Shown here: in pieces, positions 64,000 through 64,000 of the stretch | Layout of the letters: every line of letters begins with the position of its first letter | How positions within the stretch are numbered: position 1 is the stretch's first letter | NCBI GenBank assembly: GCA_017992195.1 | Contig: JAGOPC010000002.1 | Span: forward strand, 1-64,000 | Length of the DNA: 64,000 nucleotides | Direction of reading: 5' to 3' | From: Patescibacteria group bacterium | Lineage (GTDB): Bacteria > Patescibacteriota > Gracilibacteria > Absconditabacterales > Absconditicoccaceae | Program-made: the position numbers and the translations under genes | The notes under the pieces: generated by a model | Told to the model about the DNA's origin: nothing | The model's input: only the letters and a program-made list of their open reading frames with translations | The model's database searches: none

Positions 64000-64000
64000 T

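Noticed and set aside
5453-64000. In-frame TGA as selenocysteine
   Set aside because: TGAs are far too many and sit at glycine positions; no SECIS-like hairpins follow them.
1-64000. rRNA operon, transposase, integrase, phage or CRISPR genes
   Set aside because: I looked for conserved rRNA segments, DDE or tyrosine recombinase motifs, capsid/terminase-like proteins and short regular repeats and saw none.

Overview
Most of this window (about 5.45 kb to the right end) comes from a bacterium that reads UGA as glycine (genetic code 25). This points to the Patescibacteria/CPR lineages Absconditabacteria (SR1) or Gracilibacteria (BD1-5). Under the standard code nearly every long gene here breaks into pieces at TGA. 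With TGA read as Gly the pieces join into full-length proteins ending in TAA or TAG, and the TGAs fall on invariant glycines: the CGGC iron-sulfur motif of the RlmD-like methyltransferase, GHN of the DnaQ domain, GGVSAN of TsaD, and the nucleotide-binding glycines of FolD. All coordinates below use this code, so the genes are single intact genes and not pseudogenes.

The first ~5.2 kb is different. A 1280-residue type IX-secreted subtilisin and a lipoprotein, both Bacteroidota-like, contain no in-frame TGA. This part is either a recent import or an assembly chimera, with the junction probably near 5.2-5.45 kb.

Layout. 5.4-14.8 kb: HD-like protein, TrhO, HflX, L,D-transpeptidase lipoprotein, ECF sigma with membrane-bound partner, SufS, FolD, RNase HII, a candidate structured RNA and an RNHCP protein. 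14.8-18 kb: VirD4-like ATPase and an unrecognised protein. 18.4-30.4 kb: a same-strand run of eight genes centred on arginine (M20 peptidase, arginase, ArgRS, a PEP-synthase-like protein, a full-length arginine kinase, M19 dipeptidase, arginine-decarboxylase-like enzyme, HAD phosphatase). 30.5-40.8 kb: AlaRS, lipoprotein, LCP protein, PrgI-like protein, vWA protein, HolA, DciA-like protein, VirB2-like pilin, EF-P and an rRNA/tRNA methyltransferase. 41-50.6 kb: duplicated type IV pilins, small proteins, methyltransferases, second sigma factor, HU, TrmB-like regulator, radical SAM protein, MurE, DUF58. 50.8-64 kb: tRNA-Leu, SSB, signal peptidase, membrane proteins, Hsp20, TsaD, a minus-strand surface cluster (glycosyltransferase, anchored protein, metallopeptidase), a DnaQ-fusion protein, an O-antigen-ligase-like protein and a VirB6-like partial gene.

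The most interesting part is the arginine island. The peptidases could release arginine. Arginase and the decarboxylase could convert it, ArgRS could use it for translation, and arginine kinase could store phosphate as phosphoarginine. A phosphagen buffer in a small, probably host-dependent bacterium is inferred from gene content and order only. No rRNA, transposase, CRISPR array or phage genes were seen.
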